Notes under the pieces: generated by a model
Databases searched by the model: none
What the model saw: the letters and a program-made list of their open reading frames with translations, nothing else
Told to the model about the DNA's origin: nothing
Shown here: positions 13,567-24,000 of the stretch, piece by piece
Numbering within the stretch: the stretch's first letter is position 1
Layout of the letters: each line of letters starts with the position of its first letter
Source: Bigelowiella natans CCMP2755
Taxonomy: Eukaryota; Cercozoa; Chlorarachniophyceae
Length of the DNA: 64,000 bases
Assembly (NCBI GenBank): GCA_000320545.1
Contig: ADNK01000157.1
Span: 74,828 to 138,827 of the forward strand
Reading direction: 5' to 3'
Position numbers and translations under genes: made by a program

Positions 13567-15289
13567 ATCGAAGATGGAAGTGGATGGGGAAGGAAACAGC
13601 AACCATGCATACTAATGATTTACTAATGGTTTTGAGTGGGTGGTGAATGTGATAGAGTAATCATATAAATATACACATATTTATTTCATCTTGTTTATCA
13701 TATTGGAAATAATAGCATCATCTGCATCACCATCATTAGTGCGGGATCAAAAATCCTATCATACAATCGACGATTCCCACCTCATTCACGTTCTTGATCA
13801 TTTGCGAGATGTAGTCCTCCGCCCCCTCTCTTACCTCCTTGATGGCCCATATGTAGTCCTCGTCCTTGTGATTCTTCTCGTTGCGGATAAATTCGCGGAT
13901 GGTTTCCCAGATTTCGATTTGCTTCTCATACGTGGGAGTTTTACCGTCAGGAAAGAAGAAATCCTCGGACGATGAGGAGGAGGAAAGCTCTGCAACACGG
14001 CGGTGGTACTTGCCTTCAATGGAGGTCACGAGCTGGTGGAGAGACTCCAGCGTTGTGACGAAATCTGCCGTTGTGATGTCATAGCCGGTGAAGTAGTTTT
14101 CCGGGTCCTCTTCAGATTGCAGCGTGTTCATCCTGTCGAGGAGAAAGAGAGTGGCTTGTGTCTCCGTAGCAAGCTTCCGGTAGTCGTCCGTTGTCGCACT
14201 GCTCCAGTCAATCTCTCTTTCCACGGGCTCCAGCTGATATCCAAGGAAATTCGCAAAAAGGCTACGCCGTTGGTAATTTGGCAGATTTAGACGCTCAGCG
14301 ATCTCAACCGTGTCGACGACGTTGATAGAATTCATATCCCATGTGCGGTACAGTTCTCCCACGTCGTTCAGCTCACCATGTACCGCTTTCCTGACCGGCT
14401 CCGTGAGAATTTTCACCAGGGTTGGCGGCGGAAATGGCTGGGAGAGCATCTCGCAAGCCTTCGCGTACTCAGGGAGCCTATAGATTATTGTCGTATCCAT
14501 TGATGACACGGCAACAACGGAGGGTCCCGCTGCCGCGCCTTTGCTCCAGCGAGTGTTAAAGCCGACGACATGTGTGTGCCAGTCCAGGTCGTACAGCTTA
14601 TCTACGGTTCTCTGTATCATGGGATTTACCTCGTCGACAGGGGAGCTGATGACGTATATTTTCCCCATTGGCTGGAATTTAGGCAGCGAGCGGATGAACA
14701 GCTCGTCAGATCGTAGACGGGGGTCTCGATCCCATGCGGTGGGATCCAGCTCCAGTGCTTCCTCCTCTTCCTCATCATCGCTCTCTTCGAACAGTTCCAT
14801 GAACCCCAAATCGCGATCGGAGCCGCCGCGGCCCCAGTCACGGTTTGAACCGCGCGCGTATGCACTGCCCCTTAGAGTAGCTTGATGATCGCGTCGATTA
14901 TGTCGTGGTCTACTGTGTGTCGTTGCTGTGAATTCTGATTTGGTGAGAGAAGCAGAACGTTTTGGGACAGCCAACCGGGGTCTCGGCGAACTCGTGCGCA
15001 TTCCACCTCCCCATCTGCCCCAAGGAGTTCCGCTCCCTCCAAGGGGGACTGCCCTTCCGCTCACAGGCTGTCGTATCCTCTGTGTATACACGGGCGATAG
15101 GCTATTTTGTAGAAATTCAGCACCACCATCGCCGCTAGTGGTTCTTTTGTTTTCTAGTGGAAGCTTTGCAACAAGGCAGACCCCCACAATCACAGTCCAC
15201 ACAAAGGCAGCACCGGCAGGGGGGATGCCACAACGGGCTCCAGCGACACTTTCACCCCCGAGAAACCGCCGTCTGTTCCTACTGTACAT
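8070..15289 (-). CDS. Very large putative plastid-targeted protein: degenerate 3'-5' exonuclease fold plus SAP domain plus acidic disordered regions
   Basis: At least eight exons: 15289-13781, 13423 to about 12310, about 12005 to 10421, 10120-10018, 9882-9701, 9525-9392, 9100-8808 and 8562 to about 8070. All borders from 10421 down to 8562 match in phase; the join between the second and third exons was not resolved and the stop is tentative. The N-terminus from Met 15289 has a basic start, a hydrophobic stretch (AAFVWTVIVGVCLVA) and a basic Ser/Thr/Gly-rich segment. Residues about 230-390 look like a DnaQ/WRN-type 3'-5' exonuclease (VVGFNTRW, VDTVEIAERL, LFANFLGYQLEP, EIDWSSATTDDYRKLA) but lack the catalytic acids. 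The second exon has a coiled-coil-like part and a SAP motif (WMTIKELKTRLREKGLPV). Later exons are acidic and low-complexity, apart from short conserved-looking blocks (FVNWNIDWKAEGQDSWMYEY; KRELKRLVEGYTRKGWPSH). I know no named homologue. A plastid nucleoid or RNA-binding role is a guess. Confidence 0.6.
9188..9224. repeat. (GA)n microsatellite in an intron
   Basis: A GA tract lies in the intron between exons 9525-9392 and 9100-8808 of the large minus-strand gene. A complementary CT tract (about 9965-10003) is in the intron just upstream of exon 9882-9701. Confidence 0.9.
12092..12201. repeat. Compound (CA)n-(TA)n-(GT)n microsatellite
   Basis: CA repeats run directly into TA repeats and then GT repeats. 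The CA and GT halves are complementary, so the tract could form a long hairpin. It lies in the intron between the second and third exons of the large minus-strand gene. Confidence 0.9.
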
Positions 15290-15941
15290 CCAGCCGGCGA
15301 CAGATAGGGAGAAGCTGGCAGACGACAGCAACGGTATTCTCTGGTACGCCTGACCTGAGAAAGAACATAATCTTGTGTCAGGTCTTTCACAGGACATCAA
15401 CAACATTATGGGGAGAGGGAAAACTGAAAGAAGAAAAACGCCCGAAAATGCTACGTGGTCAGTAACGAAGTATTGGGTTGTTTCAAGGTTTTCTGTATCA
15501 AGCATGGTATGAAGCTGTTCAACAAGCACCCCATTCCGTTCCCCCTCCTCTTTTCCTGACAGGCTCCCATATAGAATATGGCCATCAGAAGATGGAAAGA
15601 AGATATATATAATACGTTTTCAGCCTACTCATCTTCAATATGGAAACATTTACAGCTTTCCCTCCCCACTATCCCCCCCCGCACCCCACCGGTCTTATGC
15701 CGTTGTGCCGAGGCCCGATAGAAATATGCAGCTACGACAATAAGAATCCCTTGCCGTTTCAGAAAAATATTGGCCAATTTTGCGCAGATACAGATTCCAA
15801 AGTATAGTGGCTATTTATCTTTGCGACATACCCTTTTCGTCAGTAGCGGGTTTTGATAGCAGGAATTAGAAAGCCCATTTTGTACTTACGACATCCAATA
15901 TTTTCGGCCAAACGACAAGTTTCGCAAGCCATACAGCACTG
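15290..15941. promoter_or_regulatory. Shared divergent upstream region
   Basis: About 650 bases separate the start codons of two divergently transcribed genes, both with signal-plus-transit-like N-termini. An acceptor-like site near 15350 hints that the minus-strand gene may have a further 5' exon here. No TATA-like element stands out. Shared regulation is inferred from position only. Confidence 0.3.
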
Positions 15942-17483
15942 GTGAGAAGGATGGCGTCGCTCCGATCACTGGCACCCCACGTGATCTTTCTGCTTTTCGT
16001 GGTATCCCTTCTACTCCTATCCTCGTATGGGTCAGATAGAAATCAATATAATCTTCGCGGAGGGCTAGCCTTGAACTCTCGTTGCTTTTCTGGCGGGATA
16101 ACGCGCTTCCCTCGAACGGGAACTGTCGTTTCCGGTACCCCCCCTATGCCTCGGCAGACACTTGTTCGTCTTATCAAGGACCCAAACCTTTTCTCCGGAG
16201 ACTCGGATAATAACATGATGAAGCCTGCCTCAGATAGTGGGTTGATTGGAGTGCAGAAGGATTCCGAAAAAATGGAATGGGATCCGGACAATGTCCTCGG
16301 CCCAAGGCAATCTGGTCACCTTTCAAGGCTCGAGGCGGTGCAGGCTGAGCAAAAGGTGATCTCCAACACAACAAGCAAGTCCCTTTCAAAATATTTTCAT
16401 CGTTTAGTTGATTAAGATGTCACAAAGTATAAATTCTTCTGTCTTACGAATCGACCTCCTTCAGAACAAAGCTGAATACGACAGGATTGTCGCCGAGCAG
16501 CTCAAGCAGGCTGAAGAGGCCAGAGAAAGGTTCAACCATTAAAATTGTTCACCACATGCGCCTAATCATCAATTAGTCTATCTTGAGAGCATTAACAAGT
16601 ATCCTACTCTTACAACTTCATTTCCAAATACAATTGCACAGGCGTGATTCACGTACACCTCCAGAGGACTTGAATGACCTGCACGAGGTGATCGAGTACT
16701 TTCTCGATACGCATCCTGAAGACATGTAAGTATTAGCCATTATTATCCTTGCAGTAGTTATCGTTATAGTAGCATAGTTGTTGAGTACTGTCGGGTGGAG
16801 AAGGAGAATTCACTAAGACATTTTCTCTCGTCCCTTAATTTACAAAGGGAGCACGAAATTGCACGGCTTCGTCCCGCAATTACACCCCAGCTGATTGTGG
16901 TGCGTTTAAATTCCATCCCATCTTACTTGAATCGAAACGTTGGATGTAGTACTAGTAGTAAATTTTATCCCATCTTACTTCAATCGGAATATAGTGGCTC
17001 GTTGGCTCATGGATTTAATATGTTTTCTATACCACATTTATTCAGTATATGGATAAGTACGTCAATGCAACTATGCTAATGAGAAGTGAGAAGAACCAGG
17101 CAGAAATCGACAAGATGGACGAATATGCAGCTCTTAGCCAAGTCTTGAAGGAAGGCGTGATTATTTTCGATACGATGAAGATGGAGGCGCTAAAAGCGCA
17201 AGAGAATTTGCGAATGGTTCTCACTGCGGATGACAAAAAGGCAGCTCTATTAGAACTTGCAGGACGCAATGAAATTGACGACACTTTCATAATGCTGATT
17301 GAATCGAACGCCCAGCAAGCACAGGCGGCTGGGCAAGATAAAGTTGCGGAGTTTATGCTGAAGCTACGAGAAGCAGCGACAAGATACGTCATCAAGCCTA
17401 TGAATGTCCCACTACGCGAGGGTGAAATGCAACAGCAGGATGCTGGAGGAAATATGGGAGGGCAGGTTGGCTCTCAAAACTAG
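15942..17483 (+). CDS. Putative plastid protein related to plant At4g37920, five exons
   Basis: Exons 15942-16355, 16465-16529, 16642-16725, 16848-16899 and 17046-17483 join in phase to give 350 residues. All four introns begin with GT and end with AG. The N-terminus has a strong hydrophobic segment (HVIFLLFVVSLLLLSSYG) followed by an Arg/Gly/Ser/Thr-rich stretch, read as a signal peptide plus transit peptide for a complex plastid; no Phe follows the likely cleavage site. The mature part includes YDRIVAEQLKQAEEAR, PPEDLNDLHEVIEYFL, ARLRPAITPQ and an alpha-helical C-terminal half (LKEGVIIFDTMK, LLELAGRNEIDDTFIMLIES). The latter resembles the plant chloroplast protein At4g37920, whose biochemical role is unknown to me. 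The end is Gln/Gly-rich. Met 15942 or Met 15951 could be the start. Confidence 0.6.
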
Positions 17484-18375
17484 ACATACAAAATCCACTA
17501 GGCAGTAGCATTGCCAGCAACATATTCAAGAAAATCGTAGCAGCATTTCCTCCATTAATACGCATTAAATTCAAGCCCAGTAATATCCTAGTTATCCCAT
17601 CTTACCATTTAATATAAGGTCGTCTGATTGCATACACACTTCTTTCAAAGTAGATACGATAAGCGAGCTGCGTGACTTTCTTTTTCCTACCAGTATTTTA
17701 GTCTGCCACTGTGTATCATCGACGGCGCATGTGACTAGCATGCTATCTGCTACATTATGACATTATCTATATTCCAGCATTATCTTCGATCGATCATTGA
17801 CGTTGTGCCGTGAGTTTGCACGTACGTACCATGTATGCACAAACATTATTGGTTACATGCCATGCGGCGGGTCACGGATACAATAACCGCTGGTTGCCAC
17901 ACAGCATGTATAGTAGCATGATGTGAGGCGAAAGCTGGCGCCATATGACGTTGGCCTCAGTAGACTAACTGCTTCATTTACACAGAGTGCCATTTTCAAA
18001 ATGTGGCAGGTGCTAGCGTGTGTGTGTGTGTGTGTACACATACATGCACATTACAGCATGCGCTTCTGCAAAAATAATCAGTGTCATCAATGACAAAGTG
18101 CACATAGCTAGATAGCGTGACACTGTGCCTATTGTCTCACATTTAGCGCCGCATTGGACTTCATTATTGACAGCTTCAGTATTGAACCACAGCAACTACA
18201 AAGCGATGCATCGCGTTGATAAAGAAGAACGTAAATTTTGAACACCCACATGAACATGAAAAAGAACAACCATTCCGAGCCCTTACGAACTTGCATGATC
18301 GGATGGCAAATTAAAATACGGCGACCTTGTTGATCTCCTCTTTATGTGGAACGGAGTACAAAATCTACCTGTTCC
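17484..18375. other. Intergenic region without a recognisable gene
   Basis: Only short open frames without motifs are present. There is a short GT tract near 18018-18034. The stretch 17750-18060 has the CATG/CTAG-rich style of other gene-free regions here. Confidence 0.6.
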
Positions 18376-19971
18376 TTACCACTTAACTAAGAGTCTCTCG
18401 CTACTCATGTTCAGCTTTAATGTGACGTGCTGCGCGTTGAAAGTGTAGTGATTATTTGGAGGGCTGACTGGGAAAGGATCGCAACATTGGGTTGAAACCA
18501 TCCAGAAGTTGTCCGGACCCATCCAAGCAGGAGGGAATACTGGGGTGTATGCACCAGTGGATCCATCCCAACCGCTCCAGTCGTCATCAATGTGGAAGAT
18601 TGAGAAAGGTCCCCAAGGCTCGGGAGCTTCAACGAGAACAAGTTGAGAGCGCTGATGCTTCGTCCTGTCGTTGCGTTCGTCAGGGGAGTGATCTGGGCGT
18701 GGATGGCCATCGTAAGAAATCCAAGCCCAGTTCGCGAAGATGTAGCTCTTTGTTTCGAAGTGGTAGTTTACTTGCTGGACAGCGGTCATCAATGGGTAGC
18801 TCCAGACCGGGACAGCAATGGAGTCATCGGACACCCAAGCGATCTGTCCATCTGGCATTTCGCCGTTATAGAATTCGTAAGCTGTGCGGTTGAGTATTTG
18901 GTCTTTTGGTACACGTCCAAGGAAAAGCATGTCGTTCTGTTCAAAGAAAGCAGCGCCTCCATTGGTGGCTTGGAAGTGAACATATACATACTCGTCGCGC
19001 GCTCCTGCATTATCCCTGCCAAACTGAACAAATCTTGGGGCTGCGAGCCGTCCAGTGAACATCTTTGGATTCGTCGCATTCAGGTTCCAGGTAACACCCC
19101 CGTCTTCTGAAGTGATGATCCAAGATGGACCATAACGTTGGCGGTTGAAATCAAGGTCGTCTCCGTAGTTGAAGCAAGTCACGGCCCAGTAAAGGACACC
19201 GTCGATACTAATGACACTGTTGGACTTGATGTTTGGAACATCCTCGTATTCTGGCTTGTGCCACGGGTTCCAGTTCTCACAGTAGTCAAGAAGCCACTTG
19301 CCTCGAACGGGAATAGTGCTCCCTTGCAGCGTCATGTTCGTGCACTGAGGACTCGGGTTACTTGGGTCCGTACAGTTCATATCCATTGGCCCTCCCTTCA
19401 CTTTGAAGAAGGCTGCAGGGGAGAATTCTTGGCCCTGGTTATTGTCTCCCGCACCGGTGTACTGATTCCCGTCTGCACCCCATGTAATTGGAAACTCGTC
19501 GCCCTGAACAGCAACCTGGTACTTAGGATCCACGTATGCTCCTAGAATTACACTGGAGTTGGGATATTTTGGCCGCAAGGAGGGAAGCTTCGATCTGAGA
19601 CCAGAGACGACTGGATCTCCAGGTGCAGGGGTGACCAATGGGTCAATGTCGTCACGGAACACGCAACATGGCTTGTCCACAGGGCAGTCAGTCCCTTCAG
19701 GAAGATCCTTCCCATCGGGATGGAAGTCGAATGATTCACAAGACCAGTCACCGCAGCAAAGGTTTCCGCAATCCATTGGGGTAGCATCTGCGTCCATAGG
19801 ATTCCATTTGTATTGCGAAGTTGAGGAGGGTTCCCGACGTTTTCCCGCCGGGTCAAGCTTGAGACCGGCAGGGCAACGTTTGTCACGAATATAACGTGGA
19901 ACCTGGTCTGCAACGCCAGTGGCGCAGCAAACAAGGAGGAGGAGGAGAGGGAGGCGGTTAGAAAGATCCAT
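18376..19971 (-). CDS. Secreted beta-propeller-like protein (DUF4185-like), intronless
   Basis: A single uninterrupted frame of 531 residues. It starts with a clear secretion signal (Leu-rich LPLLLLLVCCATGVA). A Cys-rich segment follows at residues 32-105 with paired cysteines (CGNLCCGDWSC, CPVDKPCC), suggesting disulfides in the secretory pathway. The main domain has repeated short blocks typical of a beta-propeller carbohydrate-active or DUF4185-type fold: FPITWGADGNQYTGAGDN, NSVISIDGVLYWAV, SWIITSEDGGVTWN and FWMVSTQCC. Several N-glycosylation sequons are present. Activity is not known: a sialidase- or fructosidase-like hydrolase is possible, but I did not identify catalytic acids. The gene lacks introns although most neighbours have many, which could reflect gene transfer or retroposition. 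Confidence 0.6.
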   Translation of the reverse strand: MDLSNRLPLLLLLVCCATGVADQVPRYIRDKRCPAGLKLDPAGKRREPSSTSQYKWNPMDADATPMDCGNLCCGDWSCESFDFHPDGKDLPEGTDCPVDKPCCVFRDDIDPLVTPAPGDPVVSGLRSKLPSLRPKYPNSSVILGAYVDPKYQVAVQGDEFPITWGADGNQYTGAGDNNQGQEFSPAAFFKVKGGPMDMNCTDPSNPSPQCTNMTLQGSTIPVRGKWLLDYCENWNPWHKPEYEDVPNIKSNSVISIDGVLYWAVTCFNYGDDLDFNRQRYGPSWIITSEDGGVTWNLNATNPKMFTGRLAAPRFVQFGRDNAGARDEYVYVHFQATNGGAAFFEQNDMLFLGRVPKDQILNRTAYEFYNGEMPDGQIAWVSDDSIAVPVWSYPLMTAVQQVNYHFETKSYIFANWAWISYDGHPRPDHSPDERNDRTKHQRSQLVLVEAPEPWGPFSIFHIDDDWSGWDGSTGAYTPVFPPAWMGPDNFWMVSTQCCDPFPVSPPNNHYTFNAQHVTLKLNMSSERLLVKW

Positions 19972-20721
19972 GGCAAGATGGATGGGGAGTGTCCAAACAA
20001 TGTAACCGCGGGCTTGTGAATACCCTACACAACCCGATTAATTAATAAAAAAAGTACCCAGCTGTATTTGGTAAATTCTAGTTTATTTAAAACAAGAGAC
20101 AGCTTTTTCTAGTTGTAAAGCGTAGGGAATACGGGGGCAATGAATCAACTCTTTCTTTGGCCCCTTCCAAGAGAAAATCGGTGCCTTTTCGGAGTAAAGC
20201 GGCAATAAATGATGGTTTTTTCCCGTGCAAACGTGGGAGGAGCAAACCGGAAATCATTTCCTGGAATACCTAGAGGATTTTCGCAGTGCGACTAGTACTC
20301 TGTTAAATCGCATTGCTTGTTGTCGAAGTTCCTGCAAACGCCTGTCTCCCATGTGGTTCTGGCGCATGTGGATTTGATCAACGCTTTGTTCATTGTTCAT
20401 TGTTCATTGCTCAGGATGGATGCTTTGCGTCGTCATCACTTGGCTGCTTGTTAGTTGTGATGCATTCAATGATTAGTTTGTGCTAATTTGCATGAACCCC
20501 GCTAGTTTGCTAGTCAGCACTGAAGCCATCGCAGTTCGATCGAGGCACTGCATTTCGCACGTTGCAAGTGTCTTGTCACACTTTGGAAATGTGGTTTTTC
20601 ATCATTGTTCTCATTGTTCTCATTGTCCTTCCTCCCCTCTTCAACTCCGAAGAAAATTCCAACAAGACTAGCAGACCCACACCCACGGGCTGACCAGCCA
20701 GGCTAGCAGGCTCTGTCGATT
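19972..20721. other. Intergenic region left of the LTR element
   Basis: No gene is seen. The region probably holds the promoter of the minus-strand secreted-protein gene (start codon at 19971). It ends with the GATT target site at 20718-20721. Confidence 0.5.
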
Positions 20722-21047
20722 TGTTGCGCGTAAGGTGTTCACAGGCCGAGGCGCTACGTGCACAAGTAGGCAGGGGGGGGGAAAGGCACGTTTGCTTCCT
20801 TTTGAAGAGTTGTGTTTATTTTTATTAAAGATTATATTTTTATTAAATCGTGCACTGCGTAATCATTCGCGAAGCTTTCGCGAATGCCGCCGCACGTGGG
20901 GCAGCACACTTCCGGTGTGCTGCCATGAGTCCCGCCGGAACCCACGTGCCTATGCTGTATTAATATCTACGTTATCTATATTCTATATCCGCGACAACCC
21001 CTTTGTTGTCGCACGTGACTTGTGCCCGCGTAGTGGTACGCGCTACA
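20722..21047 (-). repeat. 3' LTR of the Ty3/gypsy element
   Basis: Identical in sequence to 26112-26437. In element orientation it has stacked inverted repeats (see the hairpin finding) followed by AATAAA motifs near 20825-20845, which may be the polyadenylation signal. It is the downstream LTR because the coding frame is on the minus strand. Confidence 0.93.
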
Positions 21048-21055
21048 CCTCCCCC
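21048..21055 (-). other. Polypurine tract of the LTR element
   Basis: On the minus strand GGGGGAGG directly abuts the 3' LTR. This is the expected place and composition for the plus-strand priming polypurine tract. Confidence 0.75.
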
Positions 21056-21098
21056 AAGTCACGTTGCTCCTTCCTTCCTTCCTTATTCCCTTAGACCT

Positions 21099-24000
21099 TC
21101 ATCGCTTTCGGAACTTCACCAACCACCAGGTAATAGATTCCTCTCTAACCTTATCTCCTTTGTCGCTTACCCAGAACTCACCTTCGTCCTTAGGTTCGTG
21201 TCCATACCAGCCCTCTGCATCAAGGTCCCCCAGGACCTTATACCAGTGCTCAAAGGGTAAGTCGGGAACAGCTAGGTAGAGTAGCTGATATTTTCCGTCC
21301 TTTATTTTCATAGCTACCCTCTCCATATTTCGTAATCCAGGGTAGCCTAGATAGACAATCTTCATGCGCCAATCGTCGTTCACCCTGACCTTATTGTTTC
21401 CATATTCCACATCGAACTTAGGTCGGGGTCCTAAACAAGGCATTGCTCGCTCCCACACAGTAGGGTTTACTTTAACATCCTCTAGGAGCTTCTCACCGAT
21501 ATCATAATTCTTTAGGTGACTGATGTGGCGCAAGGTGACCCTGTTCCCATCATAGATGTAGTACTGCTTCCTCCCCTTCCTCTCGGTAACCTTTGCAACG
21601 CCACCCCAGAAGGGGTCTTGTTTATTTCTCGATCTCAGATTTACCTTGGCCCTAACATACTGTCCTTCCTTTAGAACTCGGCCATCGTACGGGACCTTCT
21701 CGTCTTCGCTCTCGGTATCGTCGTCGTTGTCGTCGCCTTCTTCCCTCTCCTTATCCTTGATACCTCCCCCAGACGTGAAGGTGTCGTTTACTAACCCTTG
21801 TATCTTGTCTGGTGTGGTGCTATTTATCCTGCTTAGGTTGGCCAAGGTGCGGTGGAGTCGCTCTACCTTGGAGTTGGACTGGGCATAGTATACAGGTGAG
21901 GCATCAATATTAGGGTGTGGTAGCTGTAGAAGAGAGGTCTCATTATCCACATGTAACTTCTTTGGTATCTTGTTTATGCTAACTTCATCAGGGATAGCCT
22001 GGAGCTCAGACTCCCAGGTACGGTAGCAGTTAGTAAGCCTCTGCTTATATAAGCCTTTGTTCTTCTTAGCAACGTTGACCTTGATAATCTTTTTAACCCA
22101 GCACTTTCCAGTGGCCACATCAACGAAGGTAAGGTAGTGATAGCCATCGTACTTATAAACATCAATTTGCACGATATCTAAGAAGTTCCTTGCTTTGATT
22201 TTCTTAGATGCACGGCTCTTGCTGGACTCCTTGGTGGCGACGCCTGCCGCCTTCAAGCTGGAGCACCTGCAGCCACGCAGGTATGTCCTTATCTCTTTTA
22301 GCTTGTAGGGCCAGTAGTAATGGTAGAGTAGAGCAGTGATATGGTTTTCTCCTACGTGTGCAGGTCCATGGGCGGTAAAGAGAAGGGCTCCCCTGGTCCG
22401 CCGTGGCACGTAGGTACGCCTAACATTATTAGTGTATACATATATCCTATCACTAAGTACCTCATGCTTGTGTTTGTATTTATCCAGGTGTTCTTGAAGG
22501 TGCTGGAGCTCCTCTGGCTCAGGCAGGAAGTCGCCGTCCTCGAAGGTAATCGCGTTAACCATAGGGGTGACCTGGGTAGGGACTTTCTTTTCGAACAGCC
22601 TGCTGAAATAGTCAGCAAGCTGCTTGTCTCCTGGTGCGTAGACCACTGTCCTCTTGTCCCTAAACTCTTCCGTGTCCGCCCTCATAGCTGCATACTCATC
22701 GTTAGGCGCTTCGAGCTTGCGGTCGATGCCTAGGAGGGGCTTGTGGTCAGTCATTAAGGTGAAGCTGGGCACCGACAGCAGGTAGTATCTTAGTTTCCTC
22801 TGCGCCTCAGTCATGGCTTTATACTCTCCTTTTGTAGGGCTGTACTTGGCCTCAGCTGCTGTGCAGGCCCTGCCCCACACCCGTATGATCTGCTGGTCTT
22901 GGGTAAGTACAGCAGCCATACCTAGCTTAGACCAGTCTGTCCATAGGGTAGCTGGTCTAGTAGTGTCTAGCTTAGCATTCAATAGGGTGTTGCTGCATAA
23001 CTTTATTAGGTTATCGAAGTGGGCATCAAGGCCAGCCTTGGCCCACACCTTAGCGAAGCTGAGGCCTACAGAGTTCTCCTTCCGGTAAGCAGTAGTAAAA
23101 GCAGCTGCAGTCCTAGCGTAGGTAGGGGAGAACCTACGTAGTATCCAAGCTGCAGTCTGCAAGAATGACTTTAACTCCTTTGCATTCTTAGGTTTAGGGG
23201 CTTGCTGTAGTGCTGCTACTTTCTCGGGGTTTGGGGTGATGCGGCCTTGCTCCAGGTAATATCCACACCACTTGATTCTTGTAGCTAGGAATGTACACTT
23301 CTGCAGTCTAATAGTAAAACCGAAGTGTGCAAACCTAATAAATATATTTTCCAGGAGGAAGATCTGAGCGACGACTGTGTTGGTACATATTATGTCATCA
23401 TCCACATACACAAACACAAACACCCACAACACAGACGCCATCCCATCATGTGTGTATGCCCTGTAGTTCTGACTACTGAACGCATCCCCTGATATGCTTA
23501 GGCCGTAAGGGAATACGACGAAGTGCCACTTCCTGTGCCTGCTGGAGAACGCGGTAATGGGGCGGGAGGTTTTGTGGATGGGTGTCTGCATGTATGATTC
23601 ATTTTTATCTAGGGAAGAGTAGTATTTGTATCCTATGACGTGTTCAATAACGTCATCTATCCTTGGTGTAGGTGTCTGGATCCTCTTTATTACTCGGTTG
23701 TGGCGGATGAAGTTGTGCGCCAGGCGGAAGAAAGGGTAAGTAGGTTTCTTAGCTAGCACATGTCTCACGTTCCATGGTGAGTTGCTTGGCTCTATCTTCC
23801 CTTCCTTTGCCCATTCATTGATCTGCCACTCTATCTTTTCCCAGTCCGCTTCCGGTCGCCTATGTTCTGGGTCATTGATGATGCACTCTTCGTATCCCTT
23901 CTTTAGCTCGATCTTTACTGGGGTAAGCTTGCTGGAGGGCTTCGTCGTCGGCTTGGTGATGTCAGAGTACTTCTCGTTTAATATTTTATTAATGTACTTT

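Noticed and set aside
18376-19971. GH32 invertase/levanase
   Set aside because: The expected GH32 motifs WMNDPNG and RDP are not visible; the blocks fit a DUF4185-like propeller better.
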